Below are positions 8,495 through 17,418 of a DNA stretch of 64,000 bases, piece after piece. Under the pieces are notes generated by a model that worked only from the letters and a program-made list of their open reading frames with translations, did not search any database and was not told where the DNA came from. Both the position numbers and the translations under genes were made by a program. The stretch covers positions 1,222,387 through 1,286,386 of the forward strand of contig NZ_CP014163.1 in NCBI RefSeq assembly GCF_001543245.1, given 5' to 3'. Every line of letters begins with the position of its first letter. The first letter of the stretch is position 1. The DNA comes from Aerococcus urinaehominis. GTDB taxonomy: Bacteria > Bacillota > Bacilli > Lactobacillales > Aerococcaceae.

Positions 8495-9103
8495 ATGAAA
8501 AAATTAAATTTAGCCCTAGTGACCTTGTCGTCAGCTTTCGTATTAGCTGCATGTGGCTCTAACCAAAATCAAGCCAACCAAGCATCAAGCTCAGAAGCAA
8601 CTAGTCAAGCTGCCTCAAGTCAAGCAACTAGCCAAACCGAAAGTCAAGCTGCTTCAAGTCAAGCCAACGCTAACGTTGCGACAGGTATAGAAAATCAAGA
8701 ATTTGCAATTAGTTTAGCAGATGCTACAGCTATTTTTAACGAACAGCAACCACAGGCTGGTGCCTATAAGGTAGAATTCGAAGAAGAAGATGGCCGCTAC
8801 GTCTATAACTTCCATGGTTATGATGATACTTATGATTATGAAGTTGAAGTAGATGCACAAACTGGTGACGTTGTTGCCCAAGAAATGGAATCACAAGAGG
8901 GTGCTCGTCCTGAAATTCAATTTGGTACCTTCAAGTCTCCTGAGGAAATCATTGAATTAGCCCTAGCTCATACTGCTGGTGCAGTTGTTGAAGGCTGGAC
9001 AATTGAATTTGAAGGTGACACCCTAGTTTATGAAGTTGACCTAACTGGTGATGTTGATTTAATTATCGATGCTAATTCAGGTGACGTTATTCGTGAAGAT
9101 TAA
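8495..9103 (+). CDS. PepSY-domain lipoprotein
   Basis: A 202-residue lipoprotein: signal peptide with lipobox LAAC (Cys at residue 20), then a Ser/Gln/Ala-rich linker to about residue 60, then two PepSY-like modules (about 70-130 and 145-202) marked by the YEVEVDAQTGDVV and DLIIDANSGDVI endings. PepSY domains are secreted modules thought to modulate proteases or other wall enzymes. The domain part is very acidic. Monocistronic, with an AGGAGG site and terminators on both sides. Partner unknown. Confidence 0.85.
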   Translation: MKKLNLALVTLSSAFVLAACGSNQNQANQASSSEATSQAASSQATSQTESQAASSQANANVATGIENQEFAISLADATAIFNEQQPQAGAYKVEFEEEDGRYVYNFHGYDDTYDYEVEVDAQTGDVVAQEMESQEGARPEIQFGTFKSPEEIIELALAHTAGAVVEGWTIEFEGDTLVYEVDLTGDVDLIIDANSGDVIRED

Positions 9104-9113
9104 TTGCCTACTT

Positions 9114-9143
9114 AAAAAAGACTGGCCGCGGCCAGTCTTTTTT
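9114..9143. terminator. Strong bidirectional terminator
   Basis: Perfect GACTGGCC/GGCCAGTC hairpin with A6 before and T6 after, between the lipoprotein gene and the convergent hydroquinone reductase gene. Confidence 0.85.
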
Positions 9144-9218
9144 ATTAAGGCTAATATTTACTAATTTTTTCAATCGTTGATTCCTGCATGCCAAAGTTCA
9201 TATTTTTTAATCACTCAA

Positions 9219-10190
9219 CTATTTTTCGTCAGCTGACCAGGTCCAGTCAATGTCTGGACCGGCAGGGACAATACCATTTGGATTGATGGTAGTATGACTC
9301 TTGTAATAGTGGGTTTTAATATGGTCAAAGTCAACAGTTTCTTTAACACCTGGCCAGTTGTAGAGGCGACGGGTGTATTCCCATAGCTTAGGGTATTGCC
9401 GTAGTTCTTTTAAGTTACATTTGAAGTGGCCGAAATAGACAGAGTCAAAGCGAACCAAGGTGGTGAAGAGGCGCCAGTCGGCTTCGGTAATCTGGTCACC
9501 GACTAGGTAGTCGTGGTCAGTCAAATGGTTTTCTAACTTATCTAATTCCTTGAAGAGTTTTTTAACTTCTTCTTGGTAGACATCTTGGTCAGTGGCAAAG
9601 CCAGCCTTATAAACACCATTATTAACAGCATCATAGACTTCATCATTGACTCGGTCGATTTCATCTATTAATTCATCAGGATTGTAGTTTCCTTCTTTGG
9701 CACCGATCCCATCAAAGGCCGAATTAAACATGCGGATAATATCAGCCGATTCATTATTAACAATTCTTTTTTGCTTTTTATCAAAGAGAACTGGTACAGT
9801 TACCCGACCAGTATATTCAGGGTCCTCATGCTGGTAAATCTCATACATATAGTCTGCTTGGTAAACTGGGTCGCTAATCACACCAGGCCCTTCCTCGAAG
9901 GTCCAGCCGTGTTCTAACATGACAGGGTTAACGACAGATACACTAATCATGTCTTCAAGGCCTTTTAGGCTACGGTAAATCATCGCCCGGCTAGCCCAAG
10001 GACAAGCCAGACTCACATAGAGGTGGTAGCGATCAGCTTCCGCCTTGAATCCGCCTTCACCTGTTGGACCAGGTTGGCCATCCGGGGTAATCCAATTTCT
10101 AAATTGTGAATCTTTACGGACGAAGCGTCCACCTGTTGACTCGGTATCATACCACTGGTCAACCCATTTACCATCTACTAGTAATCCCAT
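9219..10190 (-). CDS. Glutathionyl-hydroquinone reductase (ECM4/YqjG family GST)
   Basis: A 323-residue glutathione S-transferase-like enzyme of the Xi class, which reductively removes glutathione from glutathionyl-hydroquinones. The diagnostic catalytic motif CPWAS is present with Cys at residue 63, inside the thioredoxin-like domain (about 50-160); the all-helical GST C-terminal domain follows (about 175-300). Length is typical. This implies that the cell meets glutathione, made or imported, which is common for some Lactobacillales. Single gene, AAGGAGG site upstream. No operon partner to point to a substrate. Confidence 0.9.
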   Translation of the reverse strand: MGLLVDGKWVDQWYDTESTGGRFVRKDSQFRNWITPDGQPGPTGEGGFKAEADRYHLYVSLACPWASRAMIYRSLKGLEDMISVSVVNPVMLEHGWTFEEGPGVISDPVYQADYMYEIYQHEDPEYTGRVTVPVLFDKKQKRIVNNESADIIRMFNSAFDGIGAKEGNYNPDELIDEIDRVNDEVYDAVNNGVYKAGFATDQDVYQEEVKKLFKELDKLENHLTDHDYLVGDQITEADWRLFTTLVRFDSVYFGHFKCNLKELRQYPKLWEYTRRLYNWPGVKETVDFDHIKTHYYKSHTTINPNGIVPAGPDIDWTWSADEK

Positions 10191-10309
10191 AAAATCCTCC
10201 TTTTATACTGAACAAGTTACAATCCTAGTATACATTGTTTCTGTTTCGAAATAAAGTAATCCGGGCTGACGCCTAGTCAGCTATGATAAAATTTGATTGA
10301 GGTGAGTAT

Positions 10310-11029
10310 ATGAAAGAGATAATTATCCTATCACCAGCCAAGGAGATGGATATGACAGTGGGTCAAGAACGGCCTTTAGTTAATGCATATAGTAATCATG
10401 TTCGGTCAACTCTTTTAGAGATGAATTTAGAGCAAATCGGTCAGATTTTTAAAATCAAGGCAGATAAGGCCCAGCAAGTTGTGGCATGCTACCAACGCTT
10501 GCTAGATGATTACGCTAAACCTGCTAAAGCAACCTATCAGGGTCTGGCTTTTCGCCAGTTACACTTTGATCAGTTGGATTCCGAGTTCTGTGATCAACAC
10601 CTGCGTATCCTGTCAGCGCTCTATGGCCCGCTTAAACCTAGCCAAGCAATTAATCCTTATCGGTTAGATTTTAATTGTCGACTCAATCTAGGGGATACTA
10701 GTCTACGCCAGGCCTGGTTGGATAACTACCATGACCAGCTGCAAGGCTATAGAATTTTTAACTTAGCCTCTCAAGAGTTTGCTAACCTAGTTAATCGTCA
10801 AGAAAATGAAGTGATTGATATAGTATTTCTTAGGGATGCTCGGACGCAGAAAGCGGCGCCTTCAGCAACAGCTAAAAAATTGCGCGGTCAACTAGCTAAC
10901 TATCTCTTGCTTTACCAGGATTTTTCGTTGGCGAGCTTTAAGGATTTTACTAGTCTAGGCTATACTTACCAGCCAGAGCTGAGTAAAAAACAAAAATTGG
11001 TTTATGCAAACCTGGAATTGAGCGATTAA
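10310..11029 (+). CDS. yaaA: Peroxide stress protein YaaA (UPF0246)
   Basis: A 239-residue cytosolic protein beginning KEIIILSPAKEMD, the hallmark of the YaaA/UPF0246 family. In E. coli the homologue lowers free iron under hydrogen-peroxide stress and binds DNA with a helix-hairpin-helix-like fold. Conserved segments LSALYGPLKP-QAI-PYRLDF and IFNLASQEFANLV are present. Length matches the family. It stands alone after the divergent hydroquinone reductase gene, with an AGGTG site. Confidence 0.9.
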   Translation: MKEIIILSPAKEMDMTVGQERPLVNAYSNHVRSTLLEMNLEQIGQIFKIKADKAQQVVACYQRLLDDYAKPAKATYQGLAFRQLHFDQLDSEFCDQHLRILSALYGPLKPSQAINPYRLDFNCRLNLGDTSLRQAWLDNYHDQLQGYRIFNLASQEFANLVNRQENEVIDIVFLRDARTQKAAPSATAKKLRGQLANYLLLYQDFSLASFKDFTSLGYTYQPELSKKQKLVYANLELSD

Positions 11030-11039
11030 CCTGGATTAT

Positions 11040-11055
11040 TTGCAAACGATTGCAT
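11040..11055 (+). promoter_or_regulatory. cre (CcpA) site upstream of glucose PTS gene
   Basis: TTGCAAACGATTGCAT matches the catabolite-responsive element consensus WTGNNARCGNWWWCAW with one deviation and is nearly palindromic. A second, shorter cre-like sequence (GTAGCGCTTTCA) lies at 11091-11102 inside the promoter. CcpA control is inferred. Confidence 0.65.
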
Positions 11056-11082
11056 AATTTTTGGTGAATTCTCCTGTTTCTC

Positions 11083-11111
11083 TTGTTTTTGTAGCGCTTT
11101 CATTATATTAT
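11083..11111 (+). promoter_or_regulatory. Promoter of glucose PTS gene
   Basis: TTGTTT (11083-11088), 17-base spacer, TATTAT (11106-11111). A cre-like GCGCTTTCA occupies the spacer. Confidence 0.5.
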
Positions 11112-11142
11112 TATAAGGAAAATAATATAAGGAGTGGCAGAA

Positions 11143-13317
11143 ATGAAGAAATTTTTCTCTTTTGATTTTTGGCAAAAATTTGGTAAGTCCTTAATGGCCG
11201 TTATTGCAGTTATGCCCGCTGCCGGTTTAATGATTAGTTTGGGGGCTACTATTCCCTTAATCAATCCAGATTGGGCTTTCCTAGTAACTTTGGGCGATGT
11301 AGTGGCTAATATCGGTTGGGCCATTATCGGTAATCTTCACTTGCTTTTTGCAGTGGCAATTGGTGGCTCCTGGGCCCGTGACCGTGCTGGTGGTGCCTTT
11401 GCAGCCGCTATTGGCTTTGTACTTTTAAACCGAATCACAGGATCTATTTTTGGCGTAACCCCAGAGATGCTGGCCGATGCAAGCGCAACCACAACAACGC
11501 TTTTTGGCCAGGTCATCCCAGTGAACGGTTATTTCACTAGTGTCCTAGAAGCCCCAGCCTTAAATATGGGGGTATTTGTTGGGATTATTGCTGGCTTTAT
11601 GGGGGCAACAGCCTATAATAAATACTACAATTTCCGCAAATTACCGGATGCTTTATCATTCTTTAATGGCAAACGCTTTGTGCCATTTGTCGTTATTCTT
11701 TGGTCAGCTATTGCGGCCCTAATTCTTTCAGTAGTTTGGCCATTTATTCAGACCGCTATCAATAGTTTTGGGGTTTGGATTGCTTCTTCTCAAGAAACAG
11801 CACCCTTTGTAGCACCATTTGTCTTTGGTGCCATGGAACGTCTTTTACTACCATTTGGTCTCCACCATATGCTAACTATTCCAATTAATTATACGGAAAT
11901 TGGTGGTACCTATGAAATTTTAACTGGAGCTAATATGGGTCAGCTTGTACAAGGACAAGACCCACTTTGGTTTGCCTGGGCAAGCGACTTGGCTAACTTA
12001 CGTCAAGCAGGTGACAGCCAGGCTTATCAAAGCTTGCTAAATAATGTAACGCCAGCTCGTTTCAAAGTCGGCCAGATGATAGGTTCTATGGGTATTACCA
12101 TGGGGGTTGCCTATGCTATGTATCGAAATGTTGACCAGGATAAAAAAGATGCCTATAAATCTATGTATATTTCAACAGCTTTGGCAGTATTCTTGACAGG
12201 GGTAACTGAACCGATAGAATTTATGTTCATGTTTGCCGCTATGCCGCTATACTTAGTATATGCCGGTTTGCAAGGTTTGGCTTTTGCCATGGCGGATTTA
12301 GTGAATCTCCGTGTCCACTCATTTGGGGTAATTGAGTTAATTACCCGGATTCCCTTGATTGCTAATGCTGGTATTTTAGGTGACCTCTTTAACTTTGTAT
12401 GGGTTACAGCTCTTTTTGCTGTCATCTCCTACTTTATTGCTAACTTCTTTATCCGTAAATTCAACTACGCAACGCCTGGCCGTAATGGTAATTATGAGGC
12501 TACCCAGGCTGATCAAGCCGAAGCTAGTCAAGCTAATGCGGTCGATGCAAATCAAGAAGTTTATAACATTATCAATCTCTTAGGTGGGCCAGATAATATT
12601 GAATTTGTTGATGCTTGTATGACTCGCTTACGGGTGACCGTCCAGGATGAAAGTCAAGTTGGGGACAAAGAGCTGTGGCTCAAGAACGGGGCGCGTGGTT
12701 TTGTCTTAAAAGATCGTGGTGTGCAAGCCGTTTATGGCCCTAAGGCTGATGTACTTAAGTCAGATATCCAAGATGTGCTTGATTCAGGTCAAGATATTCC
12801 AAATTTAGAAATTAAGGGAACAGCAGCAGATAACAAGTCTGACCAAGTTGAAGAAGTAGCCGCTGCTGAAGAGGTAGCGACACCTGTTGATGGCCAAGTA
12901 ACCGCTATTGCTGAAGTTTCTGACGAGGTCTTTTCTAATAAGATGATGGGTGATGGTTTTGCCATTAAGCCAAGTAACGGTGAATTAGTTTCGCCGGTTA
13001 AAGGGGTTGTGCAATCTGTTTTTCCAACCAAACATGCCTTGGGCATTACTACCGATAACGGGGCTGAAGTCCTAGTTCATATAGGTATTGATACGGTTGA
13101 ACTTGAAGGGGAGCTGTTTGAAATCATAGTTGCTGAAGGCGACTTGGTTGATATTGGTCAAGAAATTGGCCATATGGATATCCAAGCTGTTGAAGCCGCA
13201 GGTAAAGCTAGCGACGTTATTGTAGCCTTCACTAATATGACCGATAAATCAGAATTTAAATTAGAGCAAACTGGCCAGCAAGCGCGTGGCAGTCGCATTG
13301 CCACGATTAAACAGTAG
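11143..13317 (+). CDS. ptsG: PTS glucose-type permease, EIICBA
   Basis: Imports and phosphorylates a hexose, most likely glucose, using the phosphoenolpyruvate phosphotransferase chain. I place the start at ATG 11143, eight bases after AAGGAG; an in-frame GTG at 11134 overlaps that site. The 724-residue protein has an EIIC membrane domain (about 1-440, with the substrate segment GAMERLLLPFGLHHM), an EIIB domain with phospho-Cys about residue 492 (VDACMTRLRV), a linker rich in Glu/Ala, and an EIIA domain with active His about residue 646 (VLVHIGIDTVEL). Domain order C-B-A fits the glucose/maltose subfamily. Exact sugar is inferred. A cre site and promoter lie upstream; a terminator follows. 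Confidence 0.85.
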   Translation: MKKFFSFDFWQKFGKSLMAVIAVMPAAGLMISLGATIPLINPDWAFLVTLGDVVANIGWAIIGNLHLLFAVAIGGSWARDRAGGAFAAAIGFVLLNRITGSIFGVTPEMLADASATTTTLFGQVIPVNGYFTSVLEAPALNMGVFVGIIAGFMGATAYNKYYNFRKLPDALSFFNGKRFVPFVVILWSAIAALILSVVWPFIQTAINSFGVWIASSQETAPFVAPFVFGAMERLLLPFGLHHMLTIPINYTEIGGTYEILTGANMGQLVQGQDPLWFAWASDLANLRQAGDSQAYQSLLNNVTPARFKVGQMIGSMGITMGVAYAMYRNVDQDKKDAYKSMYISTALAVFLTGVTEPIEFMFMFAAMPLYLVYAGLQGLAFAMADLVNLRVHSFGVIELITRIPLIANAGILGDLFNFVWVTALFAVISYFIANFFIRKFNYATPGRNGNYEATQADQAEASQANAVDANQEVYNIINLLGGPDNIEFVDACMTRLRVTVQDESQVGDKELWLKNGARGFVLKDRGVQAVYGPKADVLKSDIQDVLDSGQDIPNLEIKGTAADNKSDQVEEVAAAEEVATPVDGQVTAIAEVSDEVFSNKMMGDGFAIKPSNGELVSPVKGVVQSVFPTKHALGITTDNGAEVLVHIGIDTVELEGELFEIIVAEGDLVDIGQEIGHMDIQAVEAAGKASDVIVAFTNMTDKSEFKLEQTGQQARGSRIATIKQ

Positions 13318-13321
13318 AGAT

Positions 13322-13358
13322 AAAAAAAGTAGCTGGGAAATTCCCAGCTACTTTTTTA
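13322..13358 (+). terminator. Terminator of glucose PTS gene
   Basis: Perfect GTAGCTGGGAA/TTCCCAGCTAC stem flanked by A7 and T6. Confidence 0.88.
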
Positions 13359-13454
13359 TACTTGAGCTAGATTAGCTCGGTAGCCAATAAAGATATTTGT
13401 AGGTTAAGATAAGGATATCAAGATTTGTCCGATTTACATTAGGGAGGTAAGTAG

Positions 13455-14294
13455 ATGAAAATAATGACCTTAAATGTCCATGCTTGGGAAGAAGACCAGC
13501 CATTGGAAAAATTAGCGAGCTTAGCTCAGCATATTAATGACCAGGATTACGACTATATTCTCTTACAAGAAGTCAATCAATTGCTGGCTGACCCAGTGGT
13601 CAAGCCCACCCGGTTTATCCGGCCCAGTCATGAAGAGGTCGATATTCCTATAAAACAATCGAATTATGCCTATCAGCTATTAAAGCTTTTAGACTACCCT
13701 TACTACTGGTCTTGGACTCCTGCCCACGTGGGATATGGCAAATATGATGAAGGGTTAGCCATTCTCGCTAAAAGTTCTTTTGCTGCTAGATGTCAACGCA
13801 TTTCAACCAACCAGGACTACCAGGACTATCGACGACGTGTGGTTTTAGCGGTTCACCTATCTGAAAAAGATTTGGAATTAGTTTCTGGTCATTATTCCTG
13901 GTGGCAGTCAGTAGATGATGAGTACCCGGGACAAAGTTTTCAAGCAGAATGGGACCAAACCCGGAAAATCCTTACTAGTGGTGGTCGTAAAATTGTGGGT
14001 GGTGATTTTAATCAGTTAGCTCATGTCAACGATCAAGGCTATGATTATGTCTTAGCCACGAGCGACCTGTTAGATGCTTACCGAATGGCAACTAGTCCTC
14101 AGGGGCAAGCCACGGTACCGGGTGAAATAGATGGTTGGGAGGGCGATGATGCTGCCAAACGAATTGACTACTTCTTTGTTAGCCCTAATCTGAATGTTCA
14201 AAGCTACCAAACCTTATTCGACGGCCAAGCTATGCCGCAGGTCAGTGATCATTTTGGCATTGCCTTGACTTTAACTAGGTCAACTAGTTTCTAA
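13455..14294 (+). CDS. Endonuclease/exonuclease/phosphatase (EEP) family protein
   Basis: A 279-residue metal-dependent phosphoesterase of the EEP (exonuclease III/DNase I/sphingomyelinase) fold. The family motifs are in order: MTLNVHAW near the N terminus, LLQEVNQ with the metal-binding Glu near residue 38, VSGHYSWW, GGDFNQLAH, and the terminal SDHFGIALTL catalytic Asp-His. There is no signal peptide, so it acts in the cytosol. Substrate (nucleic acid, phospholipid or small phosphate ester) cannot be told. GGGAGG site before ATG. Stands alone between the PTS gene and fabV. Confidence 0.85.
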   Translation: MKIMTLNVHAWEEDQPLEKLASLAQHINDQDYDYILLQEVNQLLADPVVKPTRFIRPSHEEVDIPIKQSNYAYQLLKLLDYPYYWSWTPAHVGYGKYDEGLAILAKSSFAARCQRISTNQDYQDYRRRVVLAVHLSEKDLELVSGHYSWWQSVDDEYPGQSFQAEWDQTRKILTSGGRKIVGGDFNQLAHVNDQGYDYVLATSDLLDAYRMATSPQGQATVPGEIDGWEGDDAAKRIDYFFVSPNLNVQSYQTLFDGQAMPQVSDHFGIALTLTRSTSF

Positions 14295-14343
14295 AACCAT
14301 ATAAATCTGATACAATGTTAAAAAAAGTAAAAGGAGATTTAGT

Positions 14344-15543
14344 ATGGCAATTCAACCACAAGCAACCATGAGGGGAAATGTTTTGATGGGGGTCAATCCC
14401 TTGGGCTGTAAGCAAGAGGTTTACAACCAAATTAACTATGTTAAGAAAAATGGTAGCTACCAGGGGCCAAAAAAGGTGCTAGTATTAGGTGCCTCATCTT
14501 CTTATGGCTTGGCTACCCGTATTTCAACAGCTTTTGGGGCGGGTGCTGATACGATTGGTGTGTCTTATGAAAAAGGGCCCAAGTCAGAAAGGAATTTGGG
14601 CACGCCGGGTTGGTACAATAATATTGCTTTTAAGCAGGCAGCTGAAGCGGATGGCTTGATTGCCAAAAATATTATTGGGGATGCCTTCACTGATGAATTA
14701 AAGCAAGAGGTTATTGACTACATTAAAGAGGATTTTGGCGGACAGGTTGATTTAGTAGTTTATTCTTTAGCTACTGGGCGACGTACTGATCCAGAAACGG
14801 GTCAGGTCTACACTTCAGCAATCAAGGCTATCGGTCAGGAAGTAGTCGGCCCTGATATCAATCTACAAAAGGAAACTTTTTACCAAAAGACCCTGGCAGC
14901 TGCTAGCCAGGAAGAAATTGATGAGACGGTCAAAGTAATGGGAGGTGAGGATTGGCTAATCTGGATGAAGACACTAAAAGAAGCCGGTGTGCTAGCTGAT
15001 GGCGTCAAGACAGTAATTTATTCTTATCTGGGTTCTGACCTTAATCGAGCTTATTACCATGATGGCACTTTGGGCCGGGCTAAAGCTGACTGTGATGCTA
15101 AGGCAGGGGAAATAAATAATCTTTTAGCTGACATTGACGGACAAGCCCTAGTTTGTGTCTCAACAGCTGTTACTACTAAGGCTTCATCTGTTATTCCTTT
15201 CTTTCCGGTTTACTGCCTGGCCCTATACAAAGTGATGGCAGAGGCAGGTAAACATGAAACACCAATCATGCATAAGCATCGGATTTATCGCGATATGATC
15301 TATGGTGACCAACCACTTTATGATGATGAGGGACGTTTGCGTCCAGATGCTTGGGAGTTGGATCCTGATATCCAGGCTAAAACGACCGAGCTGGTCCAAC
15401 AAATAAATGAAGACAACTTTAATACAGATTTTACGGCTTACGACCTCTTTATGCATGAGTTTTATAATCTTAATGGTTTCGATGTGGCTGGTTACCAAGA
15501 AAAAAATATTGAAATTGATCAACTTCAGGCGCTAGAGCCTTAA
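14344..15543 (+). CDS. fabV: Trans-2-enoyl-CoA/ACP reductase, FabV type
   Basis: A 399-residue NADH-dependent enoyl reductase of the FabV/TER family, which reduces trans-2-enoyl-ACP (or -CoA) in the last step of fatty-acid elongation. The nucleotide-binding segment KVLVLGASSSYGLATR is at about residues 40-55 and the family-specific catalytic Y-X8-K reads YHDGTLGRAK near residue 240. C-terminal FAD-like and Rossmann extension segments are present and length is normal. It is not next to other fab genes. FabV enzymes tolerate triclosan in other bacteria. Start ATG with AAAGGAG. Confidence 0.92.
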   Translation: MAIQPQATMRGNVLMGVNPLGCKQEVYNQINYVKKNGSYQGPKKVLVLGASSSYGLATRISTAFGAGADTIGVSYEKGPKSERNLGTPGWYNNIAFKQAAEADGLIAKNIIGDAFTDELKQEVIDYIKEDFGGQVDLVVYSLATGRRTDPETGQVYTSAIKAIGQEVVGPDINLQKETFYQKTLAAASQEEIDETVKVMGGEDWLIWMKTLKEAGVLADGVKTVIYSYLGSDLNRAYYHDGTLGRAKADCDAKAGEINNLLADIDGQALVCVSTAVTTKASSVIPFFPVYCLALYKVMAEAGKHETPIMHKHRIYRDMIYGDQPLYDDEGRLRPDAWELDPDIQAKTTELVQQINEDNFNTDFTAYDLFMHEFYNLNGFDVAGYQEKNIEIDQLQALEP

Positions 15544-15575
15544 GTTGAATCGAGGCCATGATGAGCTAGAAAAGC

Positions 15576-15620
15576 AAAAGCCGCCAAACCTATATTATTT
15601 TTAGGTTTGAGCGGCTTTTT
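15576..15620. terminator. Bidirectional terminator fabV / GNAT gene
   Basis: Long imperfect hairpin AAAAGCCGC-AAACCTA / TAGGTTT-GCGGCTTTT between two convergent genes. Confidence 0.8.
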
Positions 15621-15626
15621 AACTGA

Positions 15627-16187
15627 TTAGTTTTTTTCTAAGCTAAGATTCTCTGCGACGTAAGTATTATCGAGGGCCTCACTACCCATATAATTTTTCC
15701 AAAATTCAAGATAAGCATCTGAACTAATAGTCTCACCGTCCTGGCAGAAAATGACATAATCTTCACCGTCCATGTGGATAATATAGTCCTGAGCGGAAAA
15801 ACCATTGCGCTCATAGAAGCCTAACCGACGTCGGCGCATTTGGTGATTAGCTGCGTGAGAATGAGGAAATTCGCTTTCCAAGAACATAATTTTATCAGGA
15901 TAATAAGTCTTTAAAGCAGCGAGCGCATGGCTACCCAGGCCGCCACCACGTTGCTTGGCGTCTACTGCGAAGTAGTTGAGTAGGACATAGTCATCTTGAG
16001 CCGAGCAAAAGGCCAAACCGGCATACTCACCATCTTGTTCTAAATAAAGCAAGTCCAGTTTGTTTTGGTTACTTAAATCTAATAATTTATCAAAAACAAT
16101 CTGTTCAACGGGAGGGAAGCTGGCGTAATATAAATCCTCCAAGTAGTTAATATCAGTGGCTTGGCTAGCCTCTTGAATTTTTATCAT
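15627..16187 (-). CDS. GNAT-family N-acetyltransferase
   Basis: Start chosen at ATG 16187, which has TAAGGAG upstream; the frame is open further but runs into the preceding gene. The 186-residue product carries the GNAT acetyl-CoA site (VDAKQRGGGLGSHALAAL, Q/R-x-x-G-x-G/A type) at about residues 75-95 and ends with a family-like LGFYERNGF segment. Substrate unknown. It lies 10 bases after the FAH-family gene on the same strand and is probably co-transcribed with it. Confidence 0.85.
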   Translation of the reverse strand: MIKIQEASQATDINYLEDLYYASFPPVEQIVFDKLLDLSNQNKLDLLYLEQDGEYAGLAFCSAQDDYVLLNYFAVDAKQRGGGLGSHALAALKTYYPDKIMFLESEFPHSHAANHQMRRRRLGFYERNGFSAQDYIIHMDGEDYVIFCQDGETISSDAYLEFWKNYMGSEALDNTYVAENLSLEKN

Positions 16188-16197
16188 ATAAATCTCC

Positions 16198-17082
16198 TTA
16201 AGTAAATTTGATAATATTGGTGAGTTGACCGATGCCTTCGATAAAGACAGTGAGTTCCTCACCATGACCAACCCATTCTTGTTGGTCTGGTTTTAAGCCG
16301 GAAACAACGCCATGTGGTGTACCAGTAAAAATAAGGTCACCTGGGCGTAGTTGCATGTATTGGGATAGGTAGGCTACTAGTTCTTGTGGCTTACGGATTA
16401 AGTCAGCTGTTGAGGCGTCTTGCACAATTTTGCCGTTACGTTTAAGGCCTATCCGACTGTTGGCCAGGTTAAATTGGTCACGGGTAATTAAGTAAGGGCC
16501 AATCGGGGCAAAACCATCCAGGGTTTTACCCAAATACCACTGACTGGTTTTAAATTGCAGGTCACGGGCTGACAAGTCATTACCGATTGTATAACCGAAA
16601 ATATGTTGGTCAGCTTGATCAAGGCTAATATTGTGGCCTGCTTTGCCAATTACAATGACTAGTTCAGCTTCATAGTCTAACTGGCTAACTGTTTTAGGCA
16701 CATAGATAGTTTGTTGGTGGCCAGTAATGGCATTATTACTCTTTGAAAATATTTCGGGGGCCTCAGGTACCGCCATGTTAACTTCAGCAGCATGGTCAGC
16801 GTAATTTAGGCCCACGCAAATAATTTTAGAGGGATTTTCGATAATTGGTGCAAAAGAAATATTATGAGTATCAAGTTGGTCAGCTTGGATAACCGGTTCG
16901 CGTTCCGCTACCCGAATGAGATCCGCTAACTGGTAATGACTAGGGTGCTCCAAATAGGATTTGATATCGCTTGGTACCGCATAATTAAAAGTTTCACCTA
17001 AGAAATCTAAATCGTAGCTGGCTTCTCCGATGACGACAGCTAATTTCTTACCATTATCAGTGACATAATTAAATAGTTTCAT
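16198..17082 (-). CDS. Fumarylacetoacetate hydrolase (FAH) family protein
   Basis: A 294-residue protein with the FAH fold: a short N-terminal domain (1-70) and the catalytic domain (about 90-290) with ICVGLNYADHA, metal ligands in EAP-EIF and YEAELVIVIGK, and GYTIGNDLSARDLQF. Family members include acylpyruvate hydrolases, oxaloacetate decarboxylases and 2-hydroxyhepta-2,4-diene-dioate isomerases. Which activity applies is unclear; as there is no aromatic-degradation gene nearby, oxaloacetate/acylpyruvate housekeeping activity is the likelier guess. The gene is followed 10 bases later by a GNAT gene. Confidence 0.85.
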   Translation of the reverse strand: MKLFNYVTDNGKKLAVVIGEASYDLDFLGETFNYAVPSDIKSYLEHPSHYQLADLIRVAEREPVIQADQLDTHNISFAPIIENPSKIICVGLNYADHAAEVNMAVPEAPEIFSKSNNAITGHQQTIYVPKTVSQLDYEAELVIVIGKAGHNISLDQADQHIFGYTIGNDLSARDLQFKTSQWYLGKTLDGFAPIGPYLITRDQFNLANSRIGLKRNGKIVQDASTADLIRKPQELVAYLSQYMQLRPGDLIFTGTPHGVVSGLKPDQQEWVGHGEELTVFIEGIGQLTNIIKFT

Positions 17083-17338
17083 GGTTACTAGCTCCTTTGC
17101 TTATTTAACTTCATTATAGAACACTAAGAAAAGAATGCCCACTAGTGAGCCTAAAAACTTTTAAATATTACAGATATATTACAAAATATTTAAAAGATAG
17201 ACTTTTTAGGAAAATTTTTAAACCATTCGGGCGGTGGGAAAGCTGCCTTATCAGCTGTCCTATCTTAAAAAATTGTTTGCTGAGAAAAACTGAAATCTGC
17301 TTAACTATGTTATATAAAGTCGAAATTTATTAAATTTT
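17083..17338. other. AT-rich intergenic region, no gene assigned
   Basis: This divergent region between the FAH-family gene and the wall hydrolase gene is AT rich. A 62-codon plus-strand ORF at 17145-17333 has no ribosome-binding site and an unlikely composition, so I do not call it. The WalR box and promoter of the next gene lie at its right end. Confidence 0.5.
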
Positions 17339-17355
17339 TGTAATCTATTTGTTAC
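17339..17355 (+). promoter_or_regulatory. WalR (YycF) box upstream of wall hydrolase gene
   Basis: TGTAAT-CTATT-TGTTAC is a perfect match to the WalR consensus TGTWAH-N5-TGTWAH. Its centre is about 32 bases upstream of the -10 TATAAT at 17377-17382, i.e. near -42, a position typical of activation, and no good -35 hexamer is present. walR itself lies 1.6 kb downstream. Confidence 0.75.
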
Positions 17356-17376
17356 CCAAAAAGAAATCCAAGCCTG

Positions 17377-17382
17377 TATAAT
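17377..17382 (+). promoter_or_regulatory. -10 element of wall hydrolase gene
   Basis: Perfect TATAAT without a recognisable -35, consistent with an activator-dependent promoter. Confidence 0.55.
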
Positions 17383-17418
17383 ATGATTTATCATAACTCA
17401 GGGGGTAAATATTAAATT

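Noticed and set aside
17145-17333. 62-codon ORF upstream of the wall hydrolase gene
   Set aside because: No ribosome-binding site, odd composition (Lys/Phe/Cys rich from AT-rich DNA), and it ends just where the WalR box region begins; most likely chance.
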